A stretch of DNA of 64,000 nt from Flavobacterium sp. I-STPP5a (GTDB lineage Bacteria > Bacteroidota > Bacteroidia > Flavobacteriales > Flavobacteriaceae). The notes under the pieces were generated by a model, which saw only the letters and a program-made list of their open reading frames with translations, was not told the origin of the DNA and made no database searches. This document shows, piece by piece, positions 34,201-42,196 of this stretch (positions are counted from its first letter, which is position 1; each line of letters starts with the position of its first letter). Both the position numbers and the translations under genes were made by a program. The stretch spans positions 109,570 through 173,569 of the forward strand of contig NZ_VHLM01000055.1 in the NCBI RefSeq assembly GCF_009764685.1, written 5' to 3'.

Positions 34201-34692
34201 TTAAAGTAATAGAGTAATTCCTTTCCATAATAGGCCGTGATGCGTTATAGAAATGGGGGTTTCAACCATGGAGACAGGATCAATTATAAACGGAATACCA
34301 TTCTTTTTTAAAATAGTCGTATTTGGGTTTATGTTTTTTATTTTTTTAAAATGTTCTTTATGGGTTACGGCAATTGTGTAAACAGCATTATTTTCAAAAG
34401 TAGTGTTGGTAAGATACGATTTATTTTGAATGACTACTTTTCCTGTTTTTTCATCTTCGAAGCTACATTCTAAAAGCAATGGAAAAAAGCCTCTTATACC
34501 TGTTTCTCTATTGAAAATTTTATAGGCTGCTTCTTTTCTAGACCATAAATTCCAGACCATTACGTCTGGAATTTTACTTTGTGAAATTAAATTTTGTTCT
34601 TTAACTGTGAAAATTTTTTCTAAAAAACCTTTACGTTTCCAGTTACTTTCTTTTTTGGCTGTAGCCAAATCTACAATATCATTTCCAATCAT
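34201..34692 (-). CDS. 4'-phosphopantetheinyl transferase (AcpS-like)
   Basis: A 163-residue enzyme that would attach the phosphopantetheine arm to the acyl carrier protein encoded just upstream. The N-terminus MIGNDIVDL carries the Mg-binding Asp, and WSRKEAAYKIFNRE is the second family motif (W-KEA-K). The C-terminal half is divergent from housekeeping AcpS, but the length fits. It is the last gene of the seven-gene operon, ending 5 bp from the convergent exonuclease-like gene. Dedicated transferases are common in aryl-polyene or polyketide clusters. It may be pathway-specific or a second cellular enzyme. Confidence 0.85.
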   Translation of the reverse strand: MIGNDIVDLATAKKESNWKRKGFLEKIFTVKEQNLISQSKIPDVMVWNLWSRKEAAYKIFNRETGIRGFFPLLLECSFEDEKTGKVVIQNKSYLTNTTFENNAVYTIAVTHKEHFKKIKNINPNTTILKKNGIPFIIDPVSMVETPISITHHGLLWKGITLLL

Positions 34693-34717
34693 CTAGCTAA
34701 CTTTTACATCTCATTCG

Positions 34718-34975
34718 TTAGTTTTTCTCTGATAATTTAGTCGCAATAATTTCTAAAGTCGCTTTTACATTAACCATACGCTCCATAGCTTCATTATCAA
34801 TAATTATATCGTATTTTTCTTCTATATCTAAAATAACATCTACTAAATTAGCGGAGTTGATCTTTAAATCATTTATAAAATCGGTATCTTCGGTAAGTGT
34901 GTCAAACGCTTCTTGATTTGCTATATATGGTTTAACTATATTCTTTAATTCTGCAATGGTCTGTTCTCTATTCAT
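34718..34975 (-). CDS. Acyl carrier protein of the polyketide operon
   Basis: An 85-residue acidic, helical carrier protein. The attachment site reads LKINSANLVDVILDIEEKYDI; Ser41 is the likely phosphopantetheine site. The usual DSL is NSA here, a variation I know from Bacteroidota pathway-specific carriers. It would shuttle acyl chains between the ketosynthase, dehydratase and type III synthase encoded upstream. The gene lies between the transferase gene (25 bp downstream) and the ketosynthase gene (44 bp upstream). Confidence 0.88.
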   Translation of the reverse strand: MNREQTIAELKNIVKPYIANQEAFDTLTEDTDFINDLKINSANLVDVILDIEEKYDIIIDNEAMERMVNVKATLEIIATKLSEKN

Positions 34976-35019
34976 AAGTAGTATTTTGATAAATATAATG
35001 ATTTTTTGTTTTGATGATC

Positions 35020-36297
35020 TTAGTACTGTTTGTATTTTTTAAATATAACACAACTATTTACGTCACCAAAACCAAAACTAGCTTTTGCAATTATATTTAA
35101 TTCCATTTCTATAGCTTGTTGTGGTATTCGTGATTGGTCAATTAAAGCTGTGATTTCAGGGTGTAAATCATTACAATTAGTATTCGGAAAAATAAATCCG
35201 TGATATAATTGTAATATTGAGGCTACACTTTCGATACTGCCGGCACCTGACAAACAGTGGCCTACCATTGATTTCAAGGAGTTTATGTACGGGAAATCTT
35301 TTCCTTTTCTGGCTAAAGCTTCACACCAATTTTGAATTTCGAGGCTGTCTTTTGAAGTGGCTGTTAAATGTCCGTTGATCGCATCTATATCCTTTGCTGT
35401 GATTTCGGCATTAGTAATGGCACTCATTATACATTTTTGTACAGCAACAGGATTTGGTGCGGTCATTGTACCAAGTCCTCGCTGACCACCTGAATTAACA
35501 TGGCCACCTAAAACTTCGGCATAAATAGTTGCACCTCTTTCAAGTGCTGTTTCTAAATCCTCCAAAACTAAAGCTCCTGCTCCACTACCAGGGACAAATC
35601 CTGAAGCACTTTCTGACATTGGCCTTGAGCTGTGTTCTGGGTCTTGATTGTACTTAAAAGTACACACTTTCATGGCGTCAAAACCACCCCAAATGTAAGG
35701 GCCAGAATCACTAGTGCTTCCTGCTAGTATACGTTTGGCTTGACCTGATTTTATGCGGTCATAGGCCATTAAAATGCTTTCTGTACCCGTTGTGCAGGCC
35801 GAGGAATTTGTAGTGACTTGATTACCTAAACCTAACTTACCTCCTAAATATGCGCTAACACCACTATTCATAGTTTGCGCTACGGCAGTACTACCCAATC
35901 TTCTGGTTTGAAAATCATCAATTTTATAAATGCTTTCACGAAATTTATCAATTCCAGAGGTTCCTGTCCCAAAAATAGTTCCGCTATCCCAATCTGGATT
36001 TTCATTGATAGCTAAAGATAATCCCGCATCTTTCCATGCATCAATACCCGCTATTACACCATACAAAATTCCAGTTGAATTGAAATTTCTTAACTCTAGT
36101 TCTGATAAATAGCGCAATGCTAATTCTGTTGAAACTTCAGGTTTCCCAGCTATTTGACATGAAAACTGCAATCGTTCCAATTCTTGATCATGTTTAATTC
36201 CTGAAATTCCGTTTTTAATGGCATGTGTAAACGCATCAAGTCCAACTCCATTTGGAGCAACAACGCCTAGACCCGTAATAACAACTCTTTTTTTCAT
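35020..36297 (-). CDS. Beta-ketoacyl-ACP synthase (KAS II-like) of the polyketide operon
   Basis: A 425-residue thiolase-fold condensing enzyme for C-C bond formation on the carrier protein. Active-site Cys168 is in TNSSACTTGTESI, the first His is His310 in INGHLTATSKDS, and the second is His347 in KSMVGHCLSGAG, so the Cys-His-His triad is complete. Compared with FabF, the segment around His310 (NGH in place of AHG) is unusual and suggests a specialised substrate. FabF-type elongation of the starter acyl chain is the probable role. Its stop is 44 bp before the ACP gene and its start abuts the dehydratase stop with no spacer. Confidence 0.93.
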   Translation of the reverse strand: MKKRVVITGLGVVAPNGVGLDAFTHAIKNGISGIKHDQELERLQFSCQIAGKPEVSTELALRYLSELELRNFNSTGILYGVIAGIDAWKDAGLSLAINENPDWDSGTIFGTGTSGIDKFRESIYKIDDFQTRRLGSTAVAQTMNSGVSAYLGGKLGLGNQVTTNSSACTTGTESILMAYDRIKSGQAKRILAGSTSDSGPYIWGGFDAMKVCTFKYNQDPEHSSRPMSESASGFVPGSGAGALVLEDLETALERGATIYAEVLGGHVNSGGQRGLGTMTAPNPVAVQKCIMSAITNAEITAKDIDAINGHLTATSKDSLEIQNWCEALARKGKDFPYINSLKSMVGHCLSGAGSIESVASILQLYHGFIFPNTNCNDLHPEITALIDQSRIPQQAIEMELNIIAKASFGFGDVNSCVIFKKYKQY

Positions 36298-36732
36298 TTA
36301 TTTAGAAATTATCATTCCTGCAATTGTTCCTGTGCAAACCTCTTCTTCTTTTTCATTTTTCATGATGACTTTGCATTTTAATTTTCCGAATCTAAAGTAC
36401 ATTTTTTCTGAAATTACGGTTACTTTTTCTTTAGGGAAAACAGGTTTTAAAAATTCAATATCTGTTGATGTTAAAGCAATTGCAATATTTCTATTTAAGT
36501 TTTCATTTAATAAAAATATACCTAAACATACTAGACCAATTTGAGCCATCACCTCTGTCAAGATTACTCCTGGTGTGACTGGATTGTCTTTAAAATGTCC
36601 GTTATAAAAGTCAAGATTTTCATCAAAAGTATAGGTTCCTTCTACTCCATTTTCATCAATTGAAATGATTTCATCTACAAAGAGAAACGGTTTAGAATAC
36701 GGTAATTTACTTAGGATATCTTGGTTTGTCAT
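36298..36732 (-). CDS. 3-hydroxyacyl-ACP dehydratase (FabZ-like hotdog)
   Basis: A 144-residue hotdog protein with the FabZ/FabA active-site signature NGHFKDNPVTPGVILTEVMAQ: His46 and Glu60 are the catalytic pair. It would remove water from 3-hydroxyacyl-ACP during chain elongation. The C-terminal strand-rich part is slightly shorter than in housekeeping FabZ. No ketoreductase or enoyl reductase gene lies in this operon, so reduction would rely on the cell's FabG and FabI. The gene abuts the ketosynthase gene and begins 16 bp after the type III synthase gene. Confidence 0.92.
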   Translation of the reverse strand: MTNQDILSKLPYSKPFLFVDEIISIDENGVEGTYTFDENLDFYNGHFKDNPVTPGVILTEVMAQIGLVCLGIFLLNENLNRNIAIALTSTDIEFLKPVFPKEKVTVISEKMYFRFGKLKCKVIMKNEKEEEVCTGTIAGMIISK

Positions 36733-36748
36733 TGTTTTTAAAAGTGAA

Positions 36749-37801
36749 TTAAAATTGTATCAAAACTCTTTGGGCAGAGAATCCTGGGCCAAAACTCAAC
36801 ATTAAACCCCTCTCCCCTTTTTTAGGCTGATTGTCCATTATTCGTTCTAAAACATATAAAACAGTTGCACTAGACATGTTTCCGTACAATCGTAAAACCT
36901 CTTTTGTATCGTCTATATTTTTACCCAAACTGGAAAACAAACTTTCTACCGTTTGTACTATTTTCTTTCCTCCTGGATGAAAAATCAAATGATCGATATC
37001 TTCCATTTTTAAATTATTTTTTTCTAAAAAGGGATGAATAATATCAGGAAAATGCGAAGCAATCGTTTCGGGGACTTCAATATCCAAGACCATTTGCAAT
37101 CCAGAATTCGTTAATTTAAAGCCCATCATGTGGATATTATCATAGAAATGATACATCTCTTCGGCTAGAATTTCAGGTCCGTCATCATCTTCATGTGATG
37201 ATAAAAGCACACAAGCCGCTCCGTCACCAAAAATGGCTGCACTTACTATATTGGCCATAGAAAAATCATCCAATTGAAAGGTTGCCGTGGGGCTTTCTAC
37301 TGCAATTACAGCAGCACGTTTTCCGGGATTGGCCTGCAAAAAGTTTTTTGCATAGATAATTCCTGAAATTCCTGCAGCACAACCCATTTCAGTCACTGGA
37401 AGTCGGACGATATCTTGGCGTAGTTTTAACTTATTGATTAAATAGGCATCTAGTGACGGAATCATAATTCCAGTGCAACTTACTGTGATGATATAATCTA
37501 AATCTTCAGGGTTCCATTGGGCTTTTTTTAAGGCTTTTTCTAAAACTTTTTCGCCTAAATCTATTACTTCACGAACATAAATATCGTTTCTTTCCTCAAA
37601 TGAAGTTTTGGTAAAGACTTCAATTGGATCCATAATAGAATATCGTTTATCAACTGCAGCTCCTTCAAAAATTTTCTTAACTTTTCTTACAAAACGATCG
37701 TCTTGCCCTACAAGCCAAGCATCCAAAAAAGGGATAATTTCATCTGTATTTTTAGAATATTTGGGTACCTGTTTAATAACTGTTTTGATTTTTACACTCA
37801 T
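36749..37801 (-). CDS. Type III polyketide synthase (chalcone/stilbene synthase family)
   Basis: A 350-residue thiolase-fold enzyme condensing an acyl starter with malonyl units and cyclising the product. The full catalytic triad is present: Cys141 (VTEMGCAAGISG), His275 (LIFHPGGKKIV) and Asn308 (LYGNMSSATVL), with the C-terminal SFGPGFSAQ loop. The start is set at ATG 37801 because it overlaps the methyltransferase stop (ATGA); in-frame ATGs at 37819 and 37843 are possible. The starter probably comes from the dedicated ketosynthase, dehydratase and carrier protein. The product may be an alkylresorcinol or alkylpyrone, by analogy with the Streptomyces srs and Azotobacter ars systems, but its identity is unknown. 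Confidence 0.95.
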   Translation of the reverse strand: MSVKIKTVIKQVPKYSKNTDEIIPFLDAWLVGQDDRFVRKVKKIFEGAAVDKRYSIMDPIEVFTKTSFEERNDIYVREVIDLGEKVLEKALKKAQWNPEDLDYIITVSCTGIMIPSLDAYLINKLKLRQDIVRLPVTEMGCAAGISGIIYAKNFLQANPGKRAAVIAVESPTATFQLDDFSMANIVSAAIFGDGAACVLLSSHEDDDGPEILAEEMYHFYDNIHMMGFKLTNSGLQMVLDIEVPETIASHFPDIIHPFLEKNNLKMEDIDHLIFHPGGKKIVQTVESLFSSLGKNIDDTKEVLRLYGNMSSATVLYVLERIMDNQPKKGERGLMLSFGPGFSAQRVLIQF

Positions 37802-38508
37802 ATTTTCGAAATTATCCATTGGTAGCGAAAAGCCCATTTCCAATGAATTTTATAGTTTTTAAAATTTAATTTTTTAGAAAAATGAATCAGTTCTTCTTTT
37901 TTAAAACCTCTTAAAATCGAAGTAAATCCATCCTCTCTGGACATATCATTCAATTGAAATACAAAACACAACCCTTGGAATAAGCGGTAAGCAATTGGAC
38001 TTCGATGTAAATCATTAATTACAATTCCTATCGAGGAATTCGTATGGAAAACTTTTAATAAATCTTCAATTTCATGGTTTTTGAAATGATGTAATGTTAA
38101 TGTACACAAGACAATATCGTATTTTAATTCCTTAAAAGAATCCTTAAAAATATCTTCACAGCTATAACTGATATTCGTATATTTTTCGGATAATTGTATT
38201 GCATGAGAAATTGTAAAATTGTTAGCATCAATGCCTATCAACTTAAAATTTAGTTTATTATTAAGTCCAAAATCAGCTAAAGTTCGAAGCATATCTCCAT
38301 TGCCACAGCCTACGTCAACAATTACTATTTCTTCTTTTTTAGATAGTTGAATAAGTTCTTGTACTCCTCTTAAGGTCAACTGATTTCCACCTAATAACTG
38401 ATTGATTTTTGCTATTTTGTCTAAAGCATCTCGTAAAATTTCGCCCTCTAAGGCAAAATCGTCCATTATTTCTGGTTTATCAGTTCTGTACTTAGTATTT
38501 ATTGCCAT
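37798..38508 (-). CDS. Class I SAM-dependent methyltransferase of the polyketide operon
   Basis: A 236-residue methyltransferase. The SAM-binding motif I is IVDVGCGNGDML (about residues 59-70), the acidic loop follows at IGIDANN, and motif post-II LCTLTLHHF is characteristic of class I enzymes. No transmembrane segment is present, in contrast to the isoprenylcysteine-type methyltransferases that modify some alkylpyrones. It would methylate the phenolic or carboxyl group of the type III product. The stop overlaps the synthase start (ATGA) and the start abuts the oxidoreductase stop, so all three are translationally coupled. Confidence 0.9.
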   Translation of the reverse strand: MAINTKYRTDKPEIMDDFALEGEILRDALDKIAKINQLLGGNQLTLRGVQELIQLSKKEEIVIVDVGCGNGDMLRTLADFGLNNKLNFKLIGIDANNFTISHAIQLSEKYTNISYSCEDIFKDSFKELKYDIVLCTLTLHHFKNHEIEDLLKVFHTNSSIGIVINDLHRSPIAYRLFQGLCFVFQLNDMSREDGFTSILRGFKKEELIHFSKKLNFKNYKIHWKWAFRYQWIISKI

Positions 38509-39639
38509 TTAAGATTGTAAAAGGATTGGTTTTCCGTGTGTTTTTTTAATAATTTTAGGTAATAAAAAAGGAAATATACTTAATAAACGCATTAATACCC
38601 CTGAAAGTTTTTGCTTTTGCAAAATATTTGATAAAAACCGACCCATTTTAAGTCGTTCTTTAAAGTTAAAATTCCATTCCTGTATGTATTTTTCTTCTAA
38701 TTCTTCTCGAGATTTGATTTCATTGCTGTAGTATTCATGAATTAACTCCGAAACAATTTTACCACTATGAATTGCCATTGCCATTCCGTTGCCACATAAA
38801 GGATGAATAAGTCCTGCAGTATCTCCAATCATTAAAATATGATTCTCAACAGCTTGTTTTTTTTCGAATGATACTTGGCTTATTGTTAAAGGTTTTTCAA
38901 AAAGCATTTTTGTTTTTTTGAAAATTTCGTTCAAATGAGGGTTTTGCTTTAGAACATGACTTTGAAACTCTTCAATATTTTTATATTTTTTAAATGTATC
39001 ATAATCTGCAAGATAACAAATATTAATACTATCGTTTTCCACTTTAGAGACGCCACAATATCCACCTTTGAAATTATAAAGTCCTACTAAATCATTAGGA
39101 AAATCTCCCATGTAATGAGCCTTAACTGCAAGCCAATGAGACTTTTTAGTGATGAAATCCCGGTTCATTTTTTGGTCAATATTCGAACGTTTGCCAAAAG
39201 CACCAATAACAATTTCAGATTTTAAAATACTATTTTTTGCTGTTCTAACATTAAATTCATTGTTTGAATAGATAATTTCCTCTACAGTATCTTGTAAAAA
39301 GATACAGCCATTTTTGATTGCTATTTGATACAAATAATGATCCAAAGCAAAACGACTAATACCAAAACCTCCAAGCGGGAGATTACTTTTAATAGTTTTT
39401 CCACTTGATGTTGAAAATTCAAGAATAGTAATATGTGTAGGATTTAAATGAGATAGGTCAAGACCAAGCCAGTTGAAATAAGGTAAAACTTCATTAGAAA
39501 TATATTCTCCACAAACTTTATGTTTCGGAAAACTATTTTTTTCAATAACCGTTACTTGAAGTCCAATTTTAGACAAGTGAATTGCAGCAGTCAAACCTGC
39601 TAAACCACCACCAACAATAAGTACTTCTTTTTCTTTCAT
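38509..39639 (-). CDS. FAD-dependent oxidoreductase (geranylgeranyl-reductase/monooxygenase family)
   Basis: A 376-residue flavoprotein, first gene of the polyketide operon. The FAD-binding GxGxxG motif is VLIVGGGLAGLTAAIHLSKI (residues 6-25), and KVCGEYISNEVLPYF follows, a motif of the geranylgeranyl-reductase-like group (CGEY-type). Near the C-terminus GDTAGLIHPLCGNGMAMAI is the second FAD motif. The C-terminal 80 residues are basic and hydrophobic and could bind membranes. In the Streptomyces srs system a flavin hydroxylase turns an alkylresorcinol into a quinone; a comparable oxidation is a reasonable hypothesis here. Saturation of a chain is the alternative. Confidence 0.9.
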   Translation of the reverse strand: MKEKEVLIVGGGLAGLTAAIHLSKIGLQVTVIEKNSFPKHKVCGEYISNEVLPYFNWLGLDLSHLNPTHITILEFSTSSGKTIKSNLPLGGFGISRFALDHYLYQIAIKNGCIFLQDTVEEIIYSNNEFNVRTAKNSILKSEIVIGAFGKRSNIDQKMNRDFITKKSHWLAVKAHYMGDFPNDLVGLYNFKGGYCGVSKVENDSINICYLADYDTFKKYKNIEEFQSHVLKQNPHLNEIFKKTKMLFEKPLTISQVSFEKKQAVENHILMIGDTAGLIHPLCGNGMAMAIHSGKIVSELIHEYYSNEIKSREELEEKYIQEWNFNFKERLKMGRFLSNILQKQKLSGVLMRLLSIFPFLLPKIIKKTHGKPILLQS

Positions 39640-39730
39640 GTGGAAGTAAATTTATGAATAAGTTTATTACCATTTGCTATATAAAACTTAAAAAAAGTTA
39701 CATAATTATGGTCTAAAAAAATATAGAAAC

Positions 39731-39761
39731 AAAAAAAAAGCCGCTTTAAAATAAAACGGCT
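39731..39761 (-). terminator. Terminator of the acs gene
   Basis: On the minus strand AGCCG pairs with CGGCT (plus coordinates 39757-39761 and 39739-39743) and a run of eight to nine T follows. It lies 11 bp after the acs stop codon. Confidence 0.75.
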
Positions 39762-39771
39762 CTTCATGTAA

Positions 39772-41679
39772 TTAAACTTTTCCTTCTTTAATTTCCTCAA
39801 CAATTTCAGGATTTAATAAGGTTGTAATGTCACCAAAGTTAGAATAATCTCCTTCGGCAATTTTTCTTAAAATTCGCCTCATAATTTTTCCGGAACGCGT
39901 TTTTGGCAAACCAGAAACAAATTGAATTTTATCCAACTTAGCAATAGGTCCAATATGATCCGAAATATGTTGGTTGATTTCTTTAGTTAAGTTTTCCTTA
40001 TTACGGGTTTCACCTGTTTCCTTTAGGATAACAAAACCATATAAAGCATTCCCTTTAATATCATGAGGAAAACCCACAATAGCTGATTCAGCAACAGCTG
40101 GGTGTTCATTGATAGCATCTTCAATAGGAGCTGTTCCTAAATTATGACCCGAAACAATAACTACATCATCTACTCGACCTGTAATTCGGTAGTAACCTAC
40201 TTCATCTCGTAAAGCACCATCACCTGTAAAAAATTTACCTGGAAAAGCTGAAAAATAAGTATCCTTATAACGTTGATGGTCACCCCAAATAGTTCTGGCA
40301 ATTCCTGGCCAAGGAAATTTGATACACAAACTACCTACTACTTGATTTCCTTCAATTTCATTGCGCTTATCATCCATCAAAACAGCTTGCACTCCCGGAA
40401 GTGGCAAGGTTGCATAAGTAGGTTTTGTAGGAGTAACAAAAGCTATTGGAGCAATCATAATTCCTCCCGTTTCTGTTTGCCACCAAGTATCTACAACTGG
40501 GCATCTTTTGTCCCCAACATGGTCATTGTACCAGTGCCAAGCTTCTTCATTAATAGGTTCTCCTACAGATCCGATTACTTTTAAAGATTTTAATGGATAT
40601 TTTTGTACAAATTCTATGTTTTCTTTCGCCAAAGAACGAATGGCAGTTGGCGCGGTATAAAATTGAGTGATTTTATGTTTTTCGATTACCTCCCAAAAAC
40701 GACTAAAGTCAGGATAAGACGGAACACCTTCAAATATCACTGTAGTTGCACCATTTAAAAGTGGTCCATAAAGAATGTACGAGTGACCGGTGATCCATCC
40801 GATATCAGCTGTACACCAGAACACATCACTTTCTTCATAGTTAAAAACATTTTTAAATGTATAGGCTGTATACACCATGTAACCCGCTGTGGTATGCACC
40901 ATTCCTTTTGGTTTTCCAGTAGAACCAGAAGTGTATAAAATGAATAAAGGATCTTCAGCATCCATTATTTCGGCAACATTATTATCCGAAGCTTCATCTA
41001 AAAGAGGTTGTAACCATTGGTCACGACCCTCTTGCATTTTAATTTCAGTATGTATTCTTTTGGCAACTAAAACTTTTTCGACAGATGAACATTTTTCTAA
41101 TGCTTCATCAATAATACTTTTCAGATCTATTGTTTTGTTTCCTCTAAAACCACCATCGGCAGTAATCACCATTTTGCAAGAGCTATCATTAATGCGACTA
41201 GCTACTGCTGATGCCGAAAAACCAGCAAAAACTACGGAGTGAATAGCACCAATACGGGCACAAGCAAGAACTGAAACAGCTAACTCAGGAATCATAGGTA
41301 AATAAATGCAAACTCTATCTCCTTTTTTAATTCCCTGTTCACGTAACACATTTGCCATTTTACAAACACGTTGGTGTAACTCATTATAATTGATATGTAC
41401 TGCCTCTTCGTTTGGATTATTTGGTTCAAATATAATAGCGGTTTTTTCGCCTCTTTTTGCCAAATGTCTATCAATGCAATTTTTGACAATATTCACTTTG
41501 GCTTCCGTAAACCATTTGATGTCGGCTTCGGCCATATTAAATTCAACAACCTTGTCCCACTGCTGGTACCAAGTGAAATTTTCCTCTGCTATTTTTCCCC
41601 AAAATTTTCTAGGTTCACGAACTGATTTATTATAATGTTTAAAATATTGTTCTAGATTATCAATTTTGTAGTAACTCAT
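39772..41679 (-). CDS. acs: Acetyl-CoA synthetase
   Basis: A 635-residue AMP-forming ligase converting acetate, ATP and CoA to acetyl-CoA. The start is set at ATG 41679 (MSYYKIDNLEQYF), giving the usual length; an in-frame ATG at 41781 would add a hydrophobic, Phe-rich extension typical of untranslated AT-rich DNA. The adenylate motif YTSGSTGKPKG, the core DTWWQTETGG, the hinge TGRVDDVVIVSGHNLGT and the C-terminal acetylation-site motif PKTRSGKIMRRILR (catalytic Lys) are all present. A homologous neighbour pair, DUF294 plus DnaQ-like, lies 6 kb downstream and often accompanies acs in other phyla. Confidence 0.96.
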   Translation of the reverse strand: MSYYKIDNLEQYFKHYNKSVREPRKFWGKIAEENFTWYQQWDKVVEFNMAEADIKWFTEAKVNIVKNCIDRHLAKRGEKTAIIFEPNNPNEEAVHINYNELHQRVCKMANVLREQGIKKGDRVCIYLPMIPELAVSVLACARIGAIHSVVFAGFSASAVASRINDSSCKMVITADGGFRGNKTIDLKSIIDEALEKCSSVEKVLVAKRIHTEIKMQEGRDQWLQPLLDEASDNNVAEIMDAEDPLFILYTSGSTGKPKGMVHTTAGYMVYTAYTFKNVFNYEESDVFWCTADIGWITGHSYILYGPLLNGATTVIFEGVPSYPDFSRFWEVIEKHKITQFYTAPTAIRSLAKENIEFVQKYPLKSLKVIGSVGEPINEEAWHWYNDHVGDKRCPVVDTWWQTETGGIMIAPIAFVTPTKPTYATLPLPGVQAVLMDDKRNEIEGNQVVGSLCIKFPWPGIARTIWGDHQRYKDTYFSAFPGKFFTGDGALRDEVGYYRITGRVDDVVIVSGHNLGTAPIEDAINEHPAVAESAIVGFPHDIKGNALYGFVILKETGETRNKENLTKEINQHISDHIGPIAKLDKIQFVSGLPKTRSGKIMRRILRKIAEGDYSNFGDITTLLNPEIVEEIKEGKV

Positions 41680-41835
41680 AGTGTAATTTTTTATAAAAGT
41701 ATTAAATCTATTGCTATTCTTAAAACAATTTACAGTATAAATACCTGCAAAAAAATACATTTTAAAAAACAAATTAGCCATTTAAATGACAATTTGTTTA
41801 ATTATTGCTTTTTTTTCGTAAATACTTAAAACACG

Positions 41836-41871
41836 CAAAGGCGAGCTAGAACTACATCTATCTCACCTTTG
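41836..41871 (-). other. Hairpin A in the ilvC-acs intergenic region
   Basis: On the minus strand CAAAGGUGAG pairs with CUCGCCUUUG (10 bp) using one G-U pair; on the plus strand the same position is an A-C mismatch. It lies about 160 bp before the acs start codon, with no strong T run directly after it. The whole span 41680-42196 carries no supportable gene. Confidence 0.5.
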
Positions 41872-42039
41872 TGTCAACAAAATTTGAAAAACAAATAAAA
41901 TTATTTAGTAAATAAGGTAATATCAAACGAAAATTAACCACAACTATCGTTATTAATCAAAACCAACTATCTAAATTTTCTTTTGAATGAGTGTTTTACT
42001 ATTTAAGTATTACAAAATAACAAAGTATTTATAGAGATT

Positions 42040-42079
42040 GATTCACCTAACTCCAAAGAATTTTAGAGTTAAGCGAATC
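42040..42079 (-). other. Hairpin B in the ilvC-acs intergenic region
   Basis: On the minus strand GAUUCGCUUAACUC pairs with GAGUUAGGUGAAUC over 14 bp, including two G-U pairs; the plus strand would have two mismatches. A smaller hairpin, CCACAT/ATGTGG, lies at 42164-42181. Both lie in the 3' region of ilvC or the 5' region of acs. Confidence 0.55.
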
Positions 42080-42196
42080 TAAATGCATCTATATCTTCGG
42101 TTATTTAACACTTTTTAACTAACTCAAAATATTATGAAATCAAATGATATAGTGCCAATCTCGCCACATCCTCATATGTGGTAAATTGTGAATAGT

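Noticed and set aside
34201..39639. Flexirubin or aryl-polyene (DAR-type) pigment cluster
   Set aside because: Only one ketosynthase, no second KS, no aromatic ammonia-lyase-like starter enzyme, acyltransferase or MMPL transporter are present, and a type III PKS is central; this does not fit the larger DAR/aryl polyene clusters.
41680..41781. N-terminal extension of Acs from ATG 41781
   Set aside because: The extra 34 residues are Phe- and Asn-rich and unlike any Acs; the ATG at 41679 gives the normal N-terminus.
42134..42184. 16-codon plus-strand frame in the ilvC-acs spacer
   Set aside because: Too short, no promoter, and it overlaps a small hairpin; not enough to call a gene.
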